DNA of 64,000 nucleotides from Ursus arctos (lineage: Eukaryota; Chordata; Mammalia; Carnivora; Ursidae): NCBI RefSeq assembly GCF_023065955.2, contig NW_026622886.1, forward strand, positions 15,138,001-15,202,000, read 5' to 3'. The position numbers and the translations under genes were made by a program. Below, in pieces: positions 34,838-47,072 of the stretch (position 1 is the first letter of the stretch; each line of letters begins with the position of its first letter). The notes below the pieces were generated by a model. The model ran no database searches. It was given only the letters and a program-made list of their open reading frames with translations, and was not told where the DNA came from.

Positions 34838-35095
34838 AGTTGCCACTCAATAAATATCTATTGAATGAATGAATGTATATTCACCATTTGATATACATTT
34901 AGTTGAAATTATTATTATGTAGATGTGCATGGGAAAAAAAGACCTGAAAGATATTATATTAATTGTATATACTATCTCTGGATGCTAAGATTACATGTTA
35001 TTTCTGTTTTCTTCTTCATACTTTTTATTGTCCAAATTTTCTACAATAAACACATATTGCTTTTATAATTAGAAAATAATTAAAAATAACTTAGT
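34838..35095 (+). mobile_element. L2 end followed by an L1M 3' end, sense
   Basis: 'gttgccactcaataaatatctattgaatgaatgaatg' (34838-34876) is an L2 terminus. From about 34905 'tactatctctggatgctaagattacatg', 'ttcttcttcatactttttattgtccaaattttctacaataaacacatattgc' is the usual end of an old L1 3'UTR. Confidence 0.6.
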
Positions 35096-37506
35096 CATCT
35101 AGAAAGTTAAAATAGATCATGTCAAAACAATTTGCCTTTACCTAATTAGTGTTAAATGTGCAGGTGGTCTCCCTCTTTGAAGAAAGAAAGTTGAATAGGC
35201 TAAGGATAGGTACTATCTCTAAAATACTGAAACTTCTCCTGCAATAAGCCTTTGTCCATTAAAAATACAAGTTTTAACCTCCATTTTTGCTTATACTTCA
35301 GAATATTTTAATTTAGATTATCTTGTTTGGTGTACTGGTTGAACACCTGACAAGAGTTATTCTCAGTGCTCCTAATAGAAGCAAATCATAGCTCATGGGA
35401 ATTTACAGTCGTGTAATTTCAGTCCATTCTAATGATTAAGTTGTTATTTCATGGACTCACTCTTATTAATTTTATTCTGTTTAGCAGTTGCTACATACAG
35501 CACTAAGTTGGAAATAACATTATGCTGAAAATATAATCTTAAAGAATTCTTGCGTAATGCTTGGTCTCACATTTAACCTTTTTTTCTCCCTACACTGTCT
35601 AGACATGTCAGATACATCAACTGGCAAGCTTACTAATTCATTTTATATTCTTTTCCATAGATGTTGTATTATTAATGTAATATTACACTAAAACTGCTAG
35701 TTCTCTCTTTAGGTACTCCTACACTCTTAATTAAGTTACATTAGCAAAATCAACTAACACCCAACTACAGTCACATTGTACATTTAGAAAGTAACTATTT
35801 TACATTACTATATTTTATTCTAGATTATATCCAATGTATTACATTTAAATTTCTATTAGAATATACACATTAAAAAAACTCACAATAGACTGTTTTTTCG
35901 TTGGTATCTCATAGGTGATTTATAAAAAATGAAAAGACAAAAATAGCTTATTCTTAAGTATTATTTTGGAGAATTAATAGACTAGGTTGAGTAGTTCAAA
36001 AAAATAGAGAATTACAAGTATTTTCATTACTTAAACTCCACCAAGAATTAATGCACAAACCATTTCTAGATCTCTTATTTCATCACATTTATCATCATCT
36101 TCTATTGCAGTTGAGGAAACTAAGTCAAAATAGATGAGTAGTTTGTAAAAAGAGATGATAATTCAAAAGCAAATCTGTCATTGAGAAGTTGCCGTGACTC
36201 TGTGTATTATTCATAACTCTTCCTTCAGTGTTCCATCCTACTGTTTAGAACTTTTTTAATGAGATCATTGATTCATTCATTTGTTCCTCAGCTATTGATT
36301 GAAGACTTACTATTTTCCAGGCCCTAGGTGTATGAGACACAAAGAAAAAGAAGACCTTAGACATAAAGTAATAGGAGAGGTTTTATCTACAATACATTGC
36401 AAAATAAAAGCTTAACGCATTCTAGGTAACTATTGAGTCAGTAGGGCTCAAATAGACCATTACTGCATCCAGAATTATATATTTTACTGCCAAACTTGGC
36501 TACATTTGTTCTCTGTGGGATATTCTATTCTGCTATTTATGCGCAGAACCCAGAGAAAGAACTGTAGGTGCCATTTAAGCACATAGGTTTTTCTATGCCT
36601 TTCATTTCCTATAGAATCACTGAAATCACTACTGAATAGTCATCTAGTGTCTTCTATGCCTCTTTCCTGTGAATAGAGGAAATGAAAAGAGAATAATAGA
36701 ATGCTAAAAACTGGCTATAAACAAGTCAAGAGCAGTGAACTGGCTAGCATTTCTTTCCTTAGAAAATTTAAAAGTAAGCAGACATTAAGTCACAGGGAAG
36801 TATGAGGATCCTGGATCATCATTTCAACAGAAGCATACTTTGATTACTCTAACCAAATGTGGAAAGGAGAGATTTGTCTAAATTCTGAAACATAGCAACA
36901 CAGAAGTCTTTCTGAACCTATGAACTCATTTTAAATCTTTTAATAGTTTCCCTTAGGGAAACCTATTATATTGATGCTCTTATTTTTTAGAATAGCACAA
37001 TAATTTTTAATATTGTTACTAATATAATGCTTATTTTTTCTTCTAGTAGCCTCTTAAAAATAAGTTTATCACCATATACTTACATAGAACTTATTACAGT
37101 AAGTTCTCATTATAAAATTGAATAAATTATTTTATTAAGTTTGTTCAAATATATGAAAAGTAAAATAAGTAAAAGTAAAATATTTTACTGAATCTTACCT
37201 ATCAGGGTAACTAATGTTAACATTCTGGTTTATTTCTTTCTGGTTTTTTTTGTTTTTTTTTTTTTGTAGTGTATAGCATTTATACAAATGTGAATGAACA
37301 TTTGGTGTGTATATATAGACTTGTATTATTTTTATTTTTTAAATCAGTTACATTTTTCTGATTATGAAAGTATAGCGTGACCTGTCAACTCGGCAAGGTC
37401 TGTCAGGTTTATTTTAAAGTGATCCTTCCCCCTGTTTTCCAGTGCATCAAAGACAATGATGAGGGATAAAATATGAAATGAGAAAATTATAAATTCTAGC
37501 TGTGCT
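35096..37506. other. AT-rich sequence with few recognisable relics
   Basis: No exon is seen. A probable antisense L2 end lies at 36260-36350 ('ttgattgaagacttactattttccaggccc') and a possible antisense MIR at 36090-36200. Otherwise nothing can be assigned. Confidence 0.45.
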
Positions 37507-37545
37507 AAAAAAAGAAAGAAAGAAAGAAAGTAAGAAAGAAAGAAG
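37507..37545 (+). repeat. (AAAG)n microsatellite
   Basis: About nine AAAG units with one GTAAG interruption. Confidence 0.95.
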
Positions 37546-37959
37546 ATATCCTATCCTCAGTTGGATCAGAAACACAAAATAGAAATTGGAACCTAAATGG
37601 CAGTCCACCTGGTGACTGAGCCCAGAAATGGCCAGGATCCATAGGAAGACTGCATCCTTCAGGGTAATGGAATCTAAAAGAGCCCCACTTCAAATGGGAG
37701 CCAGAGGTCAGACCTATTGCTAAAAATGTACAGCTAGGGGTGTTAAGTTTCCAGACAATAAAAACAAAGAAGATAGAGGTTTATGATCAGAGAATAAGTC
37801 AAGTGGGCTTAAAAAACTAGAGAGACAAAGATAGTTAATGATTTTTTTTGTTGTTACAAATATTTCTAGGAAAAATTTTAAGAGAAACCAGTAAAAATTA
37901 GAAACAATTTATTCTTCCAAACTAGTAATGGAAAATAAAAGAATAAAGAAATCTTCATT

Positions 37960-38715
37960 AATTAAAATGTTCCTAAATCTGGAAAAAAAAAGAAGTGAAG
38001 CTAACATAAGGGTGGCAAACCAAAACCACAAAATAGAAAATAATTAATAAAAGACAAAGATGATCATATTGGATGAAATTTTTAAAAATCATGCTATACG
38101 CTTTTTCCAGGAGTCAAACATAAATAAAAATGATACAATGGGGTTAAAAAACAAAAGATCAAGTGAAACCAGCCTAAAGAAAGGCATTAAGTAGTAATGT
38201 CAGTCAAAATATAATTGATAGCTACAAACTTTAAAAGAGATAAAGAGGGATACTATATAACAATTAATGACTAAAACATAATATAGCAAGAAGTATAAAG
38301 TCACAAAATTTTTCACACATCTTTCACATACAACACTGCCTTGAAATATTAAAAGCCAAAACTAATAGGCATTCAAAGACAAACTCTGCAAGATTTTAAT
38401 ATACCATATTTCACTGAAAATGAAATTGAATAAACATAAGAATATGCTTTGAATAATGAAGAAAAATTAAGAAAACGTAATGTAAGAATATACTTTGTTG
38501 AATAATGCAACTAACAATCATGATTTAATAGACATATCTAGAACTGTGTACCCATCAATAGAGAATACATATAATCTTTTCACACACATAAATAAAGCAC
38601 TTAGAAAAACTGACTACTTACTAGATCACAGAGGCAGTCTTAACATATCAGATAATCAGATCCCAATCTCAGGTTATAATGTAATGAAATTACGAATTAA
38701 CAATCAATAATAATA
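37960..38715 (+). mobile_element. Old L1M/HAL1 ORF2 5' region (endonuclease domain), sense
   Basis: The + frame near 38495-38710 reads NATNNHDLIDISRTVYPSIE, then KTDYLLDHRGSLN and later ISGYNVMKLRINNQ. This echoes the end of the L1 endonuclease domain (ID.YRT.HP, DY.L.H, LEINN). Upstream sequence is A-rich and less clear. No intact frame. Confidence 0.6.
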
Positions 38716-39948
38716 CATCATACTATTTTTGAAAAATTTTTTCTATACTGGGTGGCTTATATATGACAAATATATTTGTCTGTAGTTCTGAATTAAAACC
38801 TATAATACAATGCATAATTTTATAAGGGGAATACTAATCATGTCCCCCATTTTGCCTGACCAAATTGTACCTACTTCCTCACCCACCTTCATTTAAACAA
38901 TGCTAACAGCTCAGTATATATCCTTTAGCATGCAAGCAAAACACGTATATGTATATACATATGGGTTTTATTTCTTTTTACCAAAGTAGAATCATGCCAT
39001 ACCTACTAGTTCGCAACTTTACTATTATTATTTTTTAATCCATTCATTGGGATTGTAGTTGTCTGTGAGCAAGACTGTCCTTTTTGCTGTTGTTAATTAA
39101 CTGGAGAAACTTGCAGGTCTTCCCCATGCAGTTATACAGTTTTAGAGGGCTAGCATGCAGTTTTGGTGGACCAAGGAAGGGCTGGGAATCTTCTTAAAAT
39201 TACCAGGCTTTCCCCATTCCCCTTGACCTCATCACCTTTTCCACCTTGCACACAATGAGCGAAACAGTAACGAAAAAAAAGAGAGATGGGAATATGGTAT
39301 ATGACAAATTTCATGATGATGGTAATTGTAATTTGCCATGGCAGAGCAAACTGAAAAAGATGTTTATTATCCAAAAAAATTTTTTAAAGACAATAAAGTG
39401 GAAAATAAGAGGTACATTCAGCAATTGCACAGTAAATTTGGTAAGAAGTTTGTTCTCAATAGTGAAAAGAATCAATGAAAATTATTTGCTTAAAATTAGA
39501 ATTAGAATTAAATATCCCACAAAACATTTTAAAACATTTTAGCAGGATCCAAACTTATAATTTAAATTTATGCAATACCCTTTGACTCTTCTACTAATAA
39601 TACTGAGTTCAGGGAACTTACTTAACTTCGGTAGACATGATTTTGAAGCTGAAATTAGTGTATGTTGAAATTAAATCAATTCTTCTAAAAGCAATGAAAC
39701 AATTTTGTCAATGTGGATGCAAATACTAAAGGAAAATAATTTTTTGCTACTCAATTCAGTTATTTGAAAACTTTTAAGTATGTTTAGAACAACTTTGTTT
39801 ATATCAAATCTACTTTTCCAACTGTAATTTTACAAAATTTAAATACAGATCATGTATTTCCAATGAAAGTTTACTGCCTGAATTCACATGATGAATGTGT
39901 AAATTATACTTCAGATTATGAAGACTTAGTACACAAAAAGAAATGTAA
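38716..39948. other. Unassigned AT-rich sequence
   Basis: The open + frame at 39246-39542 has no recognisable domain, no splice context that convinces me and an Asn/Lys-rich composition expected of AT-rich noncoding DNA. Confidence 0.4.
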
Positions 39949-40076
39949 GGAGGGCACGTATTGCATGGAGCACTGGGTGTTATACACAACTAATGAATCA
40001 TCGAGCCTTACATCGGAAACCGGGGATGTACTGTATGGTGACTAACATAATATAATAAAAAATCATTAAAAAAAAA
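39949..40076 (+). mobile_element. Severely 5'-truncated LINE-1 (last ~115 bp plus poly-A) with target duplication
   Basis: Only the carnivore L1 3' end remains: 'ggagggcacgtattgcatggagcactgggtgttatac', 'aatgaatcatcgagc', 'ggggatgtactgtatggtgactaacataatataataaaaaatc', then A(10). AAAGAAATGTAA lies on both sides (about 39937 and 40075). The intact duplication and low divergence suggest a relatively recent insertion. Confidence 0.9.
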
Positions 40077-40089
40077 AGAAATGTAAAAT

Positions 40090-41364
40090 ATTTTATTAGT
40101 AATTGAAATGATAATATTTTGGAGAAAATGAGTTAAATGATATATTATTAAAATTAATTTTATTTTAAATTTTTTTTAAATGTGGCTACTAGCAAATTTA
40201 AAATTACATATGTGACTCACATTATATTTCTCTTAGACAATGCTAGTGTAGAGAAATAAAGTAATTCAGTCTTTTCTCTAGCATGGTTGATATTAGTGGC
40301 TTTTTAATTTGTTTGTAGAAAATTTCCTTTCAGCTTCATAATCTCTTATTGGTACTTCCATACTAATTTTTTAGGATTGTTGTCAAATTTGATAAAACCC
40401 CTTTCATATCTAAGCTATAAGATTGGAAGAACTTTCCATGAACTTTTGTACATATCAAATATTTCTAGGCCACACTCTTATCACAATATCACTTATATCA
40501 TAGTAGTGCTCTAAACCTTATAGTCACACACCAGGTGAGTTGGCACAAGAGGTGGTAGGAGAATTTCTAGAAGCCATTTTAACATCTGGACTATATAAGG
40601 AAGTGACTTTAGCCTTGCAAATATGTCCCACTAAACCCAAACTAAATGTATCCAAAACTCATCCTCTCCTTATCCAGATTCCAAAAATATCTGCAGCCAT
40701 TTGAATACCACCAAAACCAAAGAGAACTATGATAGCAAGGAAATTAGAGTTAGAAGAAATTTGAAGAGATCTTAACTTATTGCAAGTAAAATATTTTACT
40801 TTTTATAAAATTTACAAGGACATTTCCAGGGACCCTCACAGCACCTTGCAACAGGCCCATGAAAGCTCAGGAATCCTGAAGTTCAAACTTCGGTGTTTGC
40901 CTCTGAGTGTAAACCTTTTGTTTAACGAAAAGGAAAGCCATATATATTTTCCTACATATTATTTATATCATTCAACAGTATTTCAAAGGACTTCCTACAA
41001 GTCATTTGGTATCACTATAATTCATTCTTTTAAAGGTTGCATAATATTTGATGGTATTATGTATCATGATTTATTCCACCTCTATTGATGAGCGTTCACT
41101 TCATTTTGCATTATTTTTCCACTGTTAACAAAAGAGCAGCAACGATTACTGTGCACTTATCTTATATGAAAGTGCTATGATATAAATTTCAAAGTGAATC
41201 ACATGTAAGGATCATGTATCTTACCTTCCCTGAATATTGCCTTGTATGCTTGTTGACCTGGCATAATTGTTACTAGCACTCCCTTTCACTATCAAAAGTG
41301 TCCCAGTTTGGACAATAATTGTGTGCATAGCCTAGTGAAAGGATATGTATATTTTAATATATTT
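40090..41364. other. Unassigned sequence with a possible antisense L1 fragment
   Basis: The stretch at 40970-41150 ('ttttaaaggttgcataatatttgatggtattatg', 'ccacctctattgatgagcgttcac') resembles an old antisense L1 3' region. The rest is not assigned. Confidence 0.4.
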
Positions 41365-41572
41365 AATATCACTGGGCACTTTTTATGTGCCATACATTGC
41401 TTTAAGCACTTTACATGTATTATCTCATTTAGTTTCCACAAACATGCTATTATTATTTTTATTTTACAGATAAGGAAACTGAGGCACAGAGAAATTAAGT
41501 AACTTACCCAAGTTCTCATTGCTAGTAAGTGTGGAGTCATGATTTAAAGCCCACAGCCTGGCTCCAGAGTAG
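41365..41572 (-). mobile_element. MIR SINE, nearly full length, antisense
   Basis: 'cactttttatgtgccatacattgctttaagcactttacatgtattatctc', 'attttacagataaggaaactgaggcacagagaaattaagtaacttacccaag', 'gctagtaagtgtggagtcatgatttaaagccc' is unmistakable antisense MIR, among the best preserved here. Confidence 0.93.
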
Positions 41573-41794
41573 GGTGACTAACCAAGCCCCAGGACTGAAG
41601 GGGTTCCCAGGATGTAGGACTTCCAGGTTTAAAACTGAGAAAGAACCTAGCAAACCAAGGTAAGTCGTCTGTGCTATCAAGAGGCACTGATCTTAACGAT
41701 GTTGCTTTTCAAAATGGCTGTGTCCATTTCTGTTGCCATCAGTAGATTGAGAGTAGCTTTTTCCTGAACAACTGTGATATTAAATCTCTAAGAA

Positions 41795-42215
41795 AACTCC
41801 CAATTATCCCACCTTCTAGTATCTATGCCCTTGTGTAATCCCTTCCCTTCGTCTATGGTCTGGACCTAGTGACTTGCTTCTAGCAAATGGAATATGGCAA
41901 AAATAATAGGTGTCATTTCCAAGATCAGGTTGCAAAAAAGCTCTGGCTTCCCTCTTGCTAGCTTTCTTTTGCTTTCTGGCTTACTCACTCTGATAGAAAC
42001 CACTGTCCCATTGCGAGCCTCTGTGGAGAGACCCACATGGCAAGGAACTGAGGGAAGCTTCTAGTCAACAACCAGTGAGAAACTAAAGCTCTCAGTCCAA
42101 CAGTTCATGAAAATCCAGTGCTGCCAACAATGATGTGAGTGAAGCCCCCAGTCAAATCTCAGATGAAACCACAGACCCAGCTGACATCTCAATTGCAGCC
42201 ATCTCTGTTTTTGTT
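41795..42215 (+). mobile_element. MaLR/MLT1-like LTR, sense
   Basis: 'gaccttgtgtaatccc'-like start, then 'tggtctggacctagtgacttgcttctagcaaatggaatatggc', 'gtggagagacccacatggcaagg', 'gtgagtgaagcccccag', 'cagacccagctgac'. The order fits an old MaLR solo LTR; the 3' end is missing or obscured. Confidence 0.55.
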
Positions 42216-42289
42216 GGGGGATACTTCTTTCTATACATATTTAGTGTAACAACTGATATACCTGATTCTGTTACTTCCATTTTATGTAT

Positions 42290-42361
42290 ATACACACACA
42301 CACTCAGATACATTATGGTAGCTACAAACCAAAATCTACAATAGATACACACACACACACA
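42290..42361 (+). repeat. Two short (CA)n tracts
   Basis: CA runs at about 42291-42303 and 42345-42361, separated by about 40 bp. Confidence 0.85.
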
Positions 42362-42409
42362 AAAATAAATAAAGAGAAAGAAACCCAAAAATAATATTAA
42401 ACACCAAAC

Positions 42410-43150
42410 CACAAGGAAAGAGACCAAGAAAAGAAGGGAACAGAAAAGAACTACAAAAACAGAAAACAATTAACAAAATGGCAGTAAGTGCATACCTATC
42501 AATAAATACTTAAAATGTAAATGGACTAAATGCTCCAATCAAAAGACATAGGGTGGCTGAATGATTCAAACAAACAAACAAGACCCATCTATTTGCTGCC
42601 TATAAGAAATCACTTCAGATCTAAAGGCACACACAGGCTGAAGTGAAGACACGGAAAAAGGTATTTTCATGCAAATGGAAACAAAAAGAAAGCTGGAGTA
42701 GCGATACTCATATCACACCAGTTAGATTGGCTATTATTAAAAAGACAAACAATAACAAGTGTTGCAAAGATGTGGAGTAAAGGGAAATCTTGTGCACTGC
42801 TGTGGGAATGTCAATTGGTGCAGCCACTGTGGAAAACAGTAGGGAGGTTCCTCAAAAAATTAAAAATAGAACTATCATGCAATCTAGCAGTTCCACTTCA
42901 GGATATTTGTACAAAGAAAATGAAAATATATGCACTCCTTTGTTCACTGTAGCATTATTTACAATAGCCAAGATAAGGAAGTAACTCAAGTGTCTACAGT
43001 TGAATTGATAGCAATGGATGGTGACAGTTTGGAACTAGACTTACTGTGAGGATCATCTCATAATATGTAGAAATATTGAACTGCTTCAATGTATACCTGA
43101 AACTGATAGGATATTGTATGTCAGCTCTACTTCAGTTTTAAAAAAAATGG
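42410..43150 (+). mobile_element. LINE-1 with large internal deletion, sense
   Basis: 42410-42712 is ORF2 endonuclease-region sequence ('aatgtaaatggactaaatgctccaatcaaaagacatagggtggc', 'agacccatctatttgctgcctataagaaa'). At about 42713 it jumps to the ORF2 C-terminal part ('caccagttagattggctattattaaaaagacaaac', 'tgtgggaatgtcaattggtgcagccactgtgg') and ends in a typical 3'UTR. The intervening RT region is gone. Non-functional. Confidence 0.8.
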
Positions 43151-43259
43151 CAGGATTTCAGGTTAGGTTTGTCTGATTTCAAAGCTCAGGTTTGTTGTTT
43201 ATCATCCCTTCATTTATTGGTATTTCCTCCATGAATATCCTATTCAAGCCAAACTCTTC

Positions 43260-43530
43260 TTTATTCCACAAATGTGCCTAATTCTTTTCCATCTCTCTGC
43301 CTTTTGCTGATCATACTTCCAGCTTTTGGAATGCCCTTCCTACTCATTTCTTCATGTATGAATTTTACTAATCTGTCAGAGACCTGCTTAGTCACCACCT
43401 CTGCCATGACACTTTTCTTGAGTCCCCAGACAGAAGTAATCTCAGTTCTATTTGTCAGCTACATAGCAATTAGAATGGTCTCTGGTGCACTTTAGCTGCT
43501 CAGTACATGCTAGTGAATGATGTTAAAGTT
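43260..43530 (+). mobile_element. L2 LINE 3' region, sense
   Basis: 'ccagcttttggaatgcccttcctactc', 'cagagacctgcttagtcaccacctctgccatgacacttttcttgagtcc' and 'gctgctcagtacatgctagtgaatgatg' are sense L2 words. Confidence 0.65.
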
Positions 43531-44639
43531 CTACTCTATAACGTTGCATATGAGTTATTTTGTATTCATAGAATACTTTTCTTTTAAAAGCTCAAGTAAG
43601 CTAGAAGATTTTTTTTCTTAGCTTGTTATTCTAGAGGAAATGGACAGTCATAATGCATAATCTAATGTGTAGTAAGAGAAGCTGACTAGAAGATAAGTCT
43701 CATTTCAATCTGAAATTGCAAGTATATTTAGTAATTTTCTCTGAGCAGTTTTTACACACCTCATTTCCTTTTCATCAGCAATGTTTTGTAGCTGCAGGTG
43801 TAAAATGTAGGTTGACCATGTAAAACTGTCTTGAACACAGGCTGTCATTTTGTAAATTCCACTGGATAATTGGCATTTTCATAAATAATATAATAAAGGA
43901 TATTTAAAATATGCTTCTCATTTGGATTTTCTCCAAAAGAGACCATGGAATTACAAAAACCAGATCACCTTTCTCTACGTAATTAAGGGCATTTTTGATG
44001 GTTGCCACTGACATACAGGTTTTGCTTTATTCACTTTATTTCATTTAGTATTTTTAAAGGCATTGAGCTAAGAGCTATGGAGGGGATAAGGGAAATATAA
44101 GTGTCTGCAAAAATATAACCTAGTCTGGAAGAGATAATGAACAATGCAAGGTAGTATAAAATCAAATTACCAGTGTAATGGTACAGATCATGGATGCAGA
44201 AGATGGAGACGTTATAATATTTTCTAAATAATTTAGTACTTGATTACCCACTGTCTTGTACTATGTATTAAATTACTTATAAGTAACATTCAAAAAGCTT
44301 TTGCCTTACAGTCTGCATAAAGTACCCCTCAGTTTTTCTGACTTTAACGCAAAGGTAGTCAACAGGCTACCCTGCAGTGAATCATTCTTCAAGGGATCAT
44401 CTCTTATTCTTGGAATTAAATTCTGTCTCTACCAATTTGTGTTAATCACTAAAAGATACTGGTCTCAAATTCTACCCAAGTATGCACAGTCTTTATTGTA
44501 GACGTATCATCTGCAAAGCATTATTGTTTGTTTGTTTATTTATTTATTTATTTTTGCTTTTCCCTCTGGATTTTCTTTCCTCTTCTGTGTTTTATTTTAA
44601 TTCTGAGGATATTTGGTTTGATAGGGAAAAATAAAACCC
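43531..44639. other. Unassigned AT-rich sequence with a likely antisense L2-like patch
   Basis: At 44030-44180 'ggcattgagctaagagctatggaggggataagggaaatataag' looks like an antisense LINE end. A short (TTTG/TTTA)n tract lies at 44527-44556. No exon is seen. Confidence 0.4.
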
Positions 44640-44835
44640 ATATTATGTATCTGATAACATGCTAGATAACTTTTCATGTATATTCTCTCATTTTATCTGT
44701 ACACATAAACAATAACTTTCTTTTAGACAGTTATTAATCATTCTCATTTTAAAGTTAAGAAAACTGATGTCCAGAGAGATTAAGTAAATTGTCTAACATT
44801 GAGCAGGCAAGTTTTCCACAGATTTCAGCGTCTGG
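44640..44835 (-). mobile_element. MIR SINE, antisense
   Basis: 'cattctcattttaaagttaagaaaactgatgtccagagagattaagtaaattgtc' is diverged antisense MIR. Confidence 0.75.
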
Positions 44836-44984
44836 TATTAGAATATAAGTTTGAATACTTTATTGAATTAACATTTACTAAAAGACAAAGAATTAAATTT
44901 AATGTTGTGTATCTTGTGCTAATAAAAGTTGAGTAACAAGTAGCATAAAACTGAAAATGAGAAAAGTAATGGAACAAAATACCA

Positions 44985-45365
44985 TGAGTGAGAGTCAGAG
45001 ACACAGAAACAGATCCATGAAGACTTCAGATACTGGAATTATCAAGCACAAATATAAAAAAACCCAAAAACTGTGCTTGCTAGTTTCTACTAAATAAAAG
45101 CAAGCTTGAAATTTTTAAGAAACTGAAAAGTGCCAAATGATGACATTGTATATTTGAAAGAGAACCAATTAGAAATTTTAGAACTGTGACATATAAGTGA
45201 AATTATAAAAATTATTTGATAGTAGACTAGACACTGCTAAAGAGTGAGCCAATAAACTGGAAAAATGAGTATAAAAAAGCTATTCAGAATGCAACACAGA
45301 GAGACAACAATGAAAACTACAAAACAGAGAATAGATAATGAGAACAGAGTCTCTAACATTATTTC
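44985..45365 (+). mobile_element. Old L1M ORF1-region relic, sense
   Basis: 'cagatactggaattatcaagcac', 'gatagtagactagacactgctaaagagtgagccaataaactgg' and 'cagaatgcaacacagagagacaac' repeat the pattern of the 25.2-kb relic. The two copies are independent old L1s of similar type. Confidence 0.6.
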
Positions 45366-45519
45366 ACTGGAATTCAATAAACATTAGCTATTATTATTAC
45401 TATGTTACTTCTTGCTTAAATATCTTCAATATTTCTCATTGCCTACAGAATTAAGTATAAACTTATATACAAATAAAACTTCCTTGCACTTATTTAAACT
45501 TATCTCCAACTTTTTCCTA

Positions 45520-46236
45520 ACGTAAAATAACAGCTTTGCTCTTTTCACCTCCACGCCCTTCCTTATGTTTTAGGCTCCATCCCAGCTTTCTTGCCTGAAA
45601 ATGAAGGCTTTCACAGCCCTCTTCTTTCCTAGCCATGGCCTGATGATTGCTCCTCCTCTTGCTGTTTCATCATGCTTCCTTTATCTGTTATCAAATCTCA
45701 AATTATATTGCATTATACTTTGTCTACATGTCTGATGTCACATTTGATTGTATACTTCTTATGGGCATGGATTTTTTTAAAATTTTATTAAACTTTCTTT
45801 TTAAAAGCACCTTTAGGTTTCCAGAAAAATCAAGCAGAAGGTATAGAGGTTTCTCTTGTACCCTGCCCCACACAGGCACAGATTTCCCCACTATCAACAT
45901 TACCCACCATAGTGGTACATTTGTTACAAACAGTGAACCTACATTGACCCACCATTATCATCCAATGTCCATATAAACGATGCTAGGGTTCACTCTTGAT
46001 GCTGTACATTCTATGGGTTTGGACAAATGTATAGTGACATGTATCTACCACTATTGTATCATACAGAATAGTTTTACTGCCCTACAAATCCTCTGTGCTC
46101 CACCTATTCATCCTTCCCTATCCTCTACCCTCTGCCTGAAGGTTCTTTTTAATTTCTCCTTAGAACATAACATAGTCCCTGACATATAGTTGCCCCTAAA
46201 TAAATGTTTTTAGATGTATGGTTGAATGAATGAAAT
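45520..46236 (+). mobile_element. L2 LINE 3' region, sense, split by an L1 3'UTR piece
   Basis: L2 words run to 'gattgtatacttcttatgggcatgg' at 45770 and resume at about 46140 with 'aacatagtccctgacatatagttgcccctaaataaatg...gaatgaatgaa'. The block between belongs to another element. Confidence 0.6.
45771..46137 (-). mobile_element. Old L1 3'UTR fragment, antisense, inserted in L2
   Basis: 'gcacctttaggtttccagaaaaatcaagcagaagg', 'agtggtacatttgttacaaacagtg', 'tagggttcactcttgatgctgtacattctatgggtttggacaaatgtatagtgac' and 'cctctgtgctccacctattcatcc' make a familiar antisense old-L1 3' block. Family name uncertain. Confidence 0.6.
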
Positions 46237-46935
46237 GGAGGGACAAATTGGAGTTTTATGCATGTTGCTGATTTTAAAGTCATCACTTTATTCCTCCTCT
46301 GACCCTCAATACTAAACATAAGGGAGAGATTTTTGAAATTTCATTCACTTAGTTTGACCGTATAGGAAGATGTGTTTATCTGAGTGTGATAGTTTTGTGT
46401 CTACATTGTAAAACTATTGTGCACAGATGTCAGTTTTGTCTCAGGTTAATTCACTGGGATGCCTCTCAATAATTTGAGGGTGCTTTGAGGAGACTGGAAT
46501 TTGGGTTTTATGACTCAGGGAGATACAAAATTTCCACTTTAATAAAGATCAATACCCATTTGAAAGATTATGAGAAAACTTAGCTCATTCATATAAAAAA
46601 TCATATTCTTTTTAATTAAGCTGAAGTTTTGGCCGTTTGTATAATAATGGCAGTCTTAATAGCTGTGTTGGGAGATCTATCATTATGAATTGTATAATAA
46701 TACTCTTTCTTCTTGGAATAATACTACAGGGTATGATATTTACCATTCCAAAGGAAAGCAATGCATTCAACAAACATTATCTTTAAAACATACTGCTGTG
46801 CATGTTCCTCATTATGATCTTGTAATTGATACCAGTTTTAAGTTGAAAACTCAATTCAGGTTCACTAAAGTAATTTCAAGTCTTAAAAGGTAAACTGAGT
46901 GATCAGGTTTATGGCAGTTCTATTTTTATTCACAG
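46237..46935. other. Intron sequence upstream of the second exon, unassigned
   Basis: No repeat family recognised. The last 15 bases form the pyrimidine tract and AG acceptor. Confidence 0.5.
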
Positions 46936-47072
46936 ATAATGCATCTGAGGTAGCAATTACTGCTCCAGGAAGTAGTAACCATAGAAACAGCTCGACAGGC
47001 CCAACACCTGACTGCTCACCTCCATCCCCTGACACTGCCCTCAAAAATATTGTAAAAGTTATTCGACCCCAG
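46936..47072 (+). CDS. Second internal coding exon of the same unidentified gene
   Basis: This 137-nt exon lies between TTTTTATTCACAG and GTAAGT, a near-perfect donor. It enters in phase 1: its first two bases complete the G left by the upstream exon to give Asp. It then reads 45 codons and leaves in phase 0. The product contains NASEVAITAPGSSNHR, then TPDCSPPSPDTALKNIVKVI and ends RPQ. The first two thirds are rich in Ser, Pro, Thr and Asn, typical of a disordered phosphorylatable linker with SPP and SP sites. The last part (ALKNIVKVIRPQ) could form a short amphipathic basic helix. Because the pair enters and leaves in phase 0 (303 nt in total), the two exons could be skipped together without a frameshift. 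An opposite-strand open frame over the same bases is a shadow. The gene continues beyond the window on at least one side. Confidence 0.82.

Larger units (their letters stand above)
22134..46935 (+). other. 24.8-kb intron between the two recognised exons
   Basis: The GT at 22134 and the AG ending at 46935 delimit an intron joining phase-1 exon ends. It is filled with L2, MIR, L1, MLT1 and SINE relics listed separately. The intron's extent is inferred from the matching phases. An intervening small exon that I failed to see, or one that is skipped in some transcripts, cannot be excluded. Confidence 0.65.

Noticed and set aside
39246..39542. Plus-strand open frame of 98 codons
   Set aside because: Lys/Asn/Ile-rich as expected in AT-rich DNA, no domain, no convincing exon boundaries.
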